Shown here piece after piece: positions 6,547-10,613 of a stretch of 10,613 bases of DNA (positions are counted from its first letter, which is position 1; the number at the start of each line of letters is the position of its first letter). The DNA is taken from NCBI GenBank assembly GCA_947487845.1, contig CANKYC010000040.1, positions 1-10,613 on the forward strand, given 5' to 3'. Origin of the DNA: Rickettsiales bacterium (GTDB lineage: Bacteria > Pseudomonadota > Alphaproteobacteria > Rickettsiales > UBA1997). The notes below the pieces were generated by a model. It ran no database searches. It worked only from the letters and a program-made list of their open reading frames with translations, and had not been told where the DNA came from. The position numbers and the translations under genes were made by a program.

Positions 6547-8541
6547 TTAGCGACTTTTATTTGATTCTTCTTTTGTTTGAGCGGCTTTTAATTCGCTGTC
6601 AAAACTTGGCGGAAAGCTATTTAGCTGGCGCCAAAATTCATATCCTAAACTGACATTATTTAACAAAATCCATCCTTGAGCTTTGGCGCCATGCCTTAAA
6701 AATCTTTCATCGGGCCATTTCTCATCTTGGTCTTTTTTTACGATTACGCGAAACTTTCCATTTTCAGAAATTGAAGAATCAACCGAAGAAACCACGCCGC
6801 CAAAGGTTCCAACCGCAATTGATGGCCAGCCGCTAAATTGAATAATTGGCCAACCTTCAAATTGCAAACGCACTTTTCTTCCTTCAATTACCAAAGGAAT
6901 GTCATTGCCACTTACATAAATTTCGACTGCCGGATCGCTTAAATTTGGCGCAAATGTTGCGATTTTGTCGCCCAAATGAACAACTGTCGCAGCGTCGCTG
7001 GCCAAAACTTTTAAAATCACGCCATCTTTTGGAGCGTAAATTATTTGATTTTCTTGGCGTGAAAGTTTGGTTTCTGACTCCGCCAATTCTGAAGCGGCAG
7101 ATTCTTGGGCGGCTAAAAGTTTTTTATATTCAATTTTAGCTTCCTCGAAATCTCGACGCGAACTTAAACCTTTATTAAAAAGTTCTTCTTGGCGTTGATA
7201 GTTTATTTTAGAGGTTTGAGAAGCAATTTGACTTACTTGAAATTTGCGTTTTTTGGCGTCGCGCTCCGATTTTATTCGCTCTAAAATCAGCGGATCATTA
7301 TCAACGATTTCAACTAATTTATCATCTTTCTTAACCGCCGATCCATCTTTTACGTACCATTTTTTGATTCGACCATTAACAGGCGCGCTAATATTTTGAG
7401 CGCGGTGGTTTGGATCAGTCGCAATAATATTTCCAAAGCCTTTCGAGGTTTGTTGCCACGGCGTTAGAAGTAAAATTAGAATTATCAAACTTAAAAAAGT
7501 TAAAATGATTTTTGGTAAAACTTTTAGCGGTTTAGGAATGTTGATATTGTTGAAATTGGTGAATGGCGCAAAATCTTTTTTCTCAATAGAAAAATTATAA
7601 AATTTTGATAATTTTTGACAGGAAGCGGTGAGGTCGTAAAAATTTTCTAAATCGCGACCAAGCTGCGAAAAATTGTAAAGCAAAGCTGATAAAATTAATT
7701 CTGCCGCAACCAATTGACCAATTGTTAATTGACCTTTCAAAACTAGCCAGCCGCCAATTACCAGAAGCGAAACATTGAAAATTGCATAAAGCGCAAGCAA
7801 TAAAATCACTTGAGAAAATAGGCTTTTAAAGCGCGATTTGCGGTCTTTTAAATAATCTCCCGTGAGAGAATTAATTTTTTGCTCGACATCAAGATTGGTA
7901 AAATTATTGCTTTCTTCAATCTCTTCAAAACATCTAACAATATCATATTTTGCCTGACTCTTAGACAAAGAACTAGCAACCGCTTGTTTGTAAAAACGTG
8001 ACCAAATTAACCACAAAGAAATTACAATCGCCAAGCTAAAAAGGAAAAATACTGGATGATAAAAACTAACCACAACCAAACCAACCGCGCCTTGCAAAAT
8101 TGTGGAAAATGTTTTGGTTAAAAATTTGGGAATGGTTTTTTGAATTACGATTGTTTCAAAAAAACGGTTCACTATTTCTCTTTTTTCTAGGTTTTGTTGT
8201 TTTGATTTTAACAGCAAAATCGTTACTTCCGAAGTGATTCGGGCAAAAAATCGCGACTGAAAAATTTCGGTCACAAAAAATTGCAAAGCGTTTAAAGCGA
8301 CCCAAAAAATCAGTAAAATTAATAACACGCTGCCCAAAACAAAAGTCGGGCGCATCAGCGCTGTAAATGAAACGGAGTTGATTAGAAATTGTACTGAAAG
8401 CGGAACTGCGAGCGACAAAAAACTAATCGCAAGTCCGTAAATTGCACTCATCCAAAAAAATGAGATTTCAGTAAAAAGAATCTTTTTTAGGAAAGGAGAA
8501 ATTCTTAGATTCTCAGTTTTTTCATTACTAAATTTAGTCAT
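6547..8541 (-). CDS. Fusion of ABC-exporter transmembrane domain and HlyD-type adaptor, no ATPase domain
   Basis: A 664-residue inner-membrane protein with two recognisable halves. Residues about 20-315 look like a type 1 ABC-exporter transmembrane domain: hydrophobic segments near 28-55, 66-92, 148-181 (probably two) and 243-267, then the typical end KGQLTIGQLVAAELILSALL. A linker of only about 25 residues leads to one more membrane segment (343-360). A membrane-fusion protein follows: lipoyl half-motifs SAPVNGRIKKWYVKDG (385-400) and YAPKDGVILKV (502-512), a coiled-coil hairpin between them (about 418-498), and a beta-barrel region (535-630). I find no Walker A (GxxxxGKS/T), no LSGGQ-type signature and no room for a nucleotide-binding domain. 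It should pair with the TolC-family protein downstream; the energy source and cargo are unknown. A five-codon open frame ends in ATGA at its start, and no Shine-Dalgarno is visible. Confidence 0.85.
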   Translation of the reverse strand: MTKFSNEKTENLRISPFLKKILFTEISFFWMSAIYGLAISFLSLAVPLSVQFLINSVSFTALMRPTFVLGSVLLILLIFWVALNALQFFVTEIFQSRFFARITSEVTILLLKSKQQNLEKREIVNRFFETIVIQKTIPKFLTKTFSTILQGAVGLVVVSFYHPVFFLFSLAIVISLWLIWSRFYKQAVASSLSKSQAKYDIVRCFEEIEESNNFTNLDVEQKINSLTGDYLKDRKSRFKSLFSQVILLLALYAIFNVSLLVIGGWLVLKGQLTIGQLVAAELILSALLYNFSQLGRDLENFYDLTASCQKLSKFYNFSIEKKDFAPFTNFNNINIPKPLKVLPKIILTFLSLIILILLLTPWQQTSKGFGNIIATDPNHRAQNISAPVNGRIKKWYVKDGSAVKKDDKLVEIVDNDPLILERIKSERDAKKRKFQVSQIASQTSKINYQRQEELFNKGLSSRRDFEEAKIEYKKLLAAQESAASELAESETKLSRQENQIIYAPKDGVILKVLASDAATVVHLGDKIATFAPNLSDPAVEIYVSGNDIPLVIEGRKVRLQFEGWPIIQFSGWPSIAVGTFGGVVSSVDSSISENGKFRVIVKKDQDEKWPDERFLRHGAKAQGWILLNNVSLGYEFWRQLNSFPPSFDSELKAAQTKEESNKSR

Positions 8542-8832
8542 TTCGATTTATTCATTATTGATATTCTTGCCAAATTAAATTTTGTTGAAGCGAATAAACC
8601 TTGCTGCTTTTTGGATCTAATAGCCCGAGAAATTGTTGGACTAAATAAATTTTTAGTTCATCTATCAAAATATGCCAAAATCTGGAATAAAAATAATTAG
8701 CCAACAGTGTCTAAGAAGTAAAATTTTCTTTTTCGGCAAGTTGACATGTTTTGTACATTCTTTTATTTAGGGGGTTTGGCTTTGATTTTATTCATTCAGT
8801 TCCTAAATAATTAACATTAAATTCACAAAAAT
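8542..8832. other. Divergent intergenic region upstream of the export operon
   Basis: About 290 bases separating the minus-strand export operon from the plus-strand lipoprotein gene. It holds the plus-strand promoter listed below. No ATPase gene or other coding region is hidden here. The export operon's own promoter is not clear. Confidence 0.5.
8741..8769 (+). promoter_or_regulatory. Sigma70-like promoter for the redoxin-fold lipoprotein
   Basis: A perfect -35 box TTGACA (8741-8746) is followed after 17 bases by TATTTA (8764-8769), a weak -10 match. Transcription would start near 8776, leaving a leader of roughly 55 bases before the ATG at 8833. Confidence 0.45.
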
Positions 8833-9366
8833 ATGAAAAAAATAATTCAGTTCTTTTTGTTGTTGGCTCTACAATCATGCATGATTGGAGCTGGCGAAAA
8901 TTCAAAAATAGAAGCTAATAAAGACAACCATTTTCCTAAAATAACCGGAATTGATCTTGATGGTAAAAAACAAGAACTTCCCGCCGCTTTTAAAAATAAA
9001 TTTAACTTAGTAATCGTGGCATTTAAACGCGAACAGCAAACAGAAGTTGATACTTGGATTAAAGCGATAGAGCCAATTTTAAAAGAAAATTCAAATTTAA
9101 GTTTTTACGAAATTCCTTTAATCTACGAAATTTCAACTATTGGCAGAATGTGGGTTAATAATGGCATGCGCTTTGGAATTCCAGACGAAGTTGCGAGAAA
9201 ACGCACCATCACAGTTTACACTAATCGAGAAGAATTTTTTAGAATTACCAATATGAAAGAGGATAATATTTACGCTTTGTTGATCGATGCTAACGGAAAA
9301 ATTTTATGGAAAAGCCAAGGCGTTGCTAACAAAACTAATATTGAAGCTGTCAAAAAGATTATTTAA
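8833..9366 (+). CDS. Putative lipoprotein with ATP10-like / redoxin fold
   Basis: A 177-residue secreted protein. The N-terminus has a short positive start, a hydrophobic run and ALQSC, a fair lipobox that would make Cys16 the lipid-bearing first residue of the mature protein. The mature part reads like a thioredoxin-fold domain: FPKITGIDLDGKKQELP (from about residue 34), the strand NLVIVAFKREQQTEVDTWI, then YEIPLIYEI, the segment MRFGIPDEVARKRTITVYTN, and the closing IYALLIDANGKILWKSQG. This arrangement resembles ATP10-like proteins of Alphaproteobacteria and mitochondria, which help assemble ATP synthase. There is no CxxC motif, so disulfide exchange is not expected. It has its own promoter upstream and is divergent from the export operon. 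The family assignment is from pattern memory and the function is not established. Confidence 0.7.
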   Translation: MKKIIQFFLLLALQSCMIGAGENSKIEANKDNHFPKITGIDLDGKKQELPAAFKNKFNLVIVAFKREQQTEVDTWIKAIEPILKENSNLSFYEIPLIYEISTIGRMWVNNGMRFGIPDEVARKRTITVYTNREEFFRITNMKEDNIYALLIDANGKILWKSQGVANKTNIEAVKKII

Positions 9367-9560
9367 TTTTCAAACTAACTTATATGTTAGAGAAACAAGA
9401 AATGGCTCCCCATTGTGTAAATGTTCCGAACTGAGAGGTATGATCGGGTGATGAATTTTGGAACTATTGCTCAGAATCTTAAATTTTAGCAAAGATTTAA
9501 TAGGATTTTATTCGCAGTTTGTTAGTATTAACTCTACCAACAAATTTAAGAACGAATCAA
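9367..9560. other. Short gap without recognisable gene
   Basis: A small hairpin CTAAC-ttatat-GTTAG follows the lipoprotein stop codon but has no T run. Nothing else in this stretch is recognisable. A TTG-initiated extension of the Fic frame to 9519 was not accepted. Confidence 0.4.
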
Positions 9561-10517
9561 ATGACATTCGCGCCAAAATTCCAAATTACAGCGACCATCT
9601 CAAAAAGTCTAATGACCGTTGAGGCGAACAAGGAGGTGGTAAATAGCCTGCCGATTACGCCCAAAATTTTAGCATCACTTCGAGAAAGTGCGAAGCTGAT
9701 TACCACTCATTATTCAACGATGATTGAAGGCAATAAGTTGAATGAAAAAGAAATTATTAAAGTCGTCAAAAGCAAGTCCGTTGGCAAAATCAAACGAAAT
9801 ATAAACCCTAGGCAGCGCGATGAAAAAGAGGTTTTGGGATATTACGCAGCCCTTGAACATGTTCATCAAATCGCCGATAAAAACCCACTTCTAAATGAAA
9901 AAATTATCCAAACTATTCACGCAATCGTGATGAGTTCTGGAAATCCAAAAGCCAAACCCACCAAATATCGTGATGGTCAGAATGTTATTCGCGATAGTAG
10001 AAGCGGTGCAATAGTTTACATGCCGCCAGAAGCAAAAGATGTGTCAGCTTTGATGTTGCAAATGACCAATTGGATCAACAAAGAATTGGCAAAAAAAGAC
10101 CTACCTCTTCCAATCATCGCCGCAATCGCTCACTACCAATTCGCCACCATTCACCCTTATTACGACGGCAATGGAAGAACGGCGCGACTTCTCACAACTC
10201 TCATTCTTCACCTCAGCGGTTATGGCTTAAAAGGCATTTATTGTTTAGAAGAATATTACGCCAAAGATCTAGGTTCTTATTATCAAGCCTTAAGCATTGG
10301 CAATCATCATAATTACTACATAAGAAGAGCTGAAAGCGACGTCACCAGCTTCATTGAATATTTTTGCGCTGGAATGGCGAAGTCTTTCGAAAGTGTTAGA
10401 AAAAATATCGTTGCCAGCTTACAAAATAAAGATTCCACAAGCGACAAATCAGATCTACTTTATCACCTATACCAAATTAACTATCTCTTGATAGCCATAA
10501 CTTTGTCTTTTTGGTAA
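9561..10517 (+). CDS. Fic domain protein (class II, self-inhibited), C-terminus disrupted
   Basis: Predicted AMP-transferase (AMPylase) that would attach AMP from ATP to target proteins. The Fic active loop HPYYDGNGRTAR (198-209) is complete, with catalytic H198 and the DGNGR phosphate-binding residues. Upstream, YSTMIEGN (51-58) supplies the inhibitory helix motif S-xxx-E-G (S52, E56). This places it in class II, where the inhibitor is in the same chain. I chose ATG 9561 because homologues begin about 50 residues before this motif; TTG at 9519 would add 14 unlikely residues. Related proteins of this type usually carry about 50-60 further residues with a winged helix. Here the frame enters a palindromic element at about residue 308 and stops at 318, so the final residues are encoded by the repeat. 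The Fic core is intact, and the product could still be active or could be a decaying gene. Confidence 0.85.
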   Translation: MTFAPKFQITATISKSLMTVEANKEVVNSLPITPKILASLRESAKLITTHYSTMIEGNKLNEKEIIKVVKSKSVGKIKRNINPRQRDEKEVLGYYAALEHVHQIADKNPLLNEKIIQTIHAIVMSSGNPKAKPTKYRDGQNVIRDSRSGAIVYMPPEAKDVSALMLQMTNWINKELAKKDLPLPIIAAIAHYQFATIHPYYDGNGRTARLLTTLILHLSGYGLKGIYCLEEYYAKDLGSYYQALSIGNHHNYYIRRAESDVTSFIEYFCAGMAKSFESVRKNIVASLQNKDSTSDKSDLLYHLYQINYLLIAITLSFW

Positions 10518-10613
10518 AAATTTGCTCAGAAAATGACGCTGTATCACTTGATACAGCTTACATTTCCAGTCGCAATTTTTCCTCAAAAATACTTCGTTAG
10601 CGCTATCAAGAGA
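10484..10613. repeat. Imperfect ~130-bp palindromic element inserted in the Fic gene
   Basis: The ends are perfect 12-base inverted repeats: TCTCTTGATAGC at 10484-10495 and GCTATCAAGAGA at 10602-10613. The centre is a perfect 9-base hairpin, GCTGTATCA (10538-10546) and TGATACAGC (10549-10557), with a two-base loop. Reversing the right half and aligning it to the left shows matches along the intervening arms, with scattered mismatches and small gaps. The whole unit is therefore one large foldback. No transposase is present. It looks like a MITE or palindromic repeat element; the right boundary may extend past the window. Confidence 0.75.

Noticed and set aside
6846..7139. Plus-strand frame inside the adaptor fusion gene
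   Set aside because: It is antisense to a well-supported coding region and matches no family.
9519..9560. TTG-initiated N-terminal extension of the Fic protein
   Set aside because: The 14 extra residues do not resemble Fic proteins, and the ATG at 9561 gives a normal distance to the inhibitory motif.
10070..10312. Plus-strand alternative frame inside the Fic gene
   Set aside because: It overlaps the Fic catalytic core in another frame and has no protein-like pattern.

Overview
The window is AT-rich and looks like part of a Gram-negative bacterial chromosome. A TolC-type outer-membrane channel, an HlyD-type adaptor and a putative lipoprotein imply two membranes. The DUF1365/CFA-synthase pair and an ATP10-like redoxin-fold lipoprotein are most familiar from Alphaproteobacteria, so an AT-rich alphaproteobacterium is my best guess, but no marker gene proves it. 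None of the start codons has a convincing Shine-Dalgarno sequence. One pair of genes starts with zero spacing (TAAATG) and another with a one-base overlap (TAATG).

Left part (1-1480): the edge of an integrated element. A tyrosine recombinase on the minus strand runs off the left end of the window. It lies just beyond the 3' end of an intact minus-strand tRNA-Thr(UGU). Between them are two pairs of TGTCCC boxes, each pair spaced 11 bp and the two pairs in opposite orientation, as expected of integrase arm-binding sites. The element body should lie to the left of position 1; everything right of the tRNA is probably resident chromosome.

Middle (1481-5142): a minus-strand Old Yellow Enzyme (NemA-like ene-reductase) is divergent from a plus-strand two-gene operon of DUF1365 protein and CFA-synthase-family methyltransferase, coupled by TAATG. 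Three palindromic repeats of two related types (cores CCTGAGCTTGTCGAAGG and CCTGAACTTGTTTCAGG) occupy the gaps between genes.

Right part (5143-8541): a minus-strand operon that looks like a type I secretion or export system. Its first gene fuses an ABC-exporter transmembrane domain directly to an HlyD-type periplasmic adaptor, with no ATP-binding domain in between. Its second gene is a TolC-family channel. No ATPase is present in the window, which makes this the most unusual item here.

Far right (8542-10613): a promoter-bearing divergent gap, a redoxin-fold lipoprotein, and a class II Fic AMP-transferase-like gene. The C-terminus of the Fic gene is replaced by the arm of an imperfect palindrome of about 130 bp that runs to the last base of the window. 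The truncated integrase at one end and the palindromic repeat at the other would fit a whole contig bounded by repeats, but this cannot be shown from the sequence alone.
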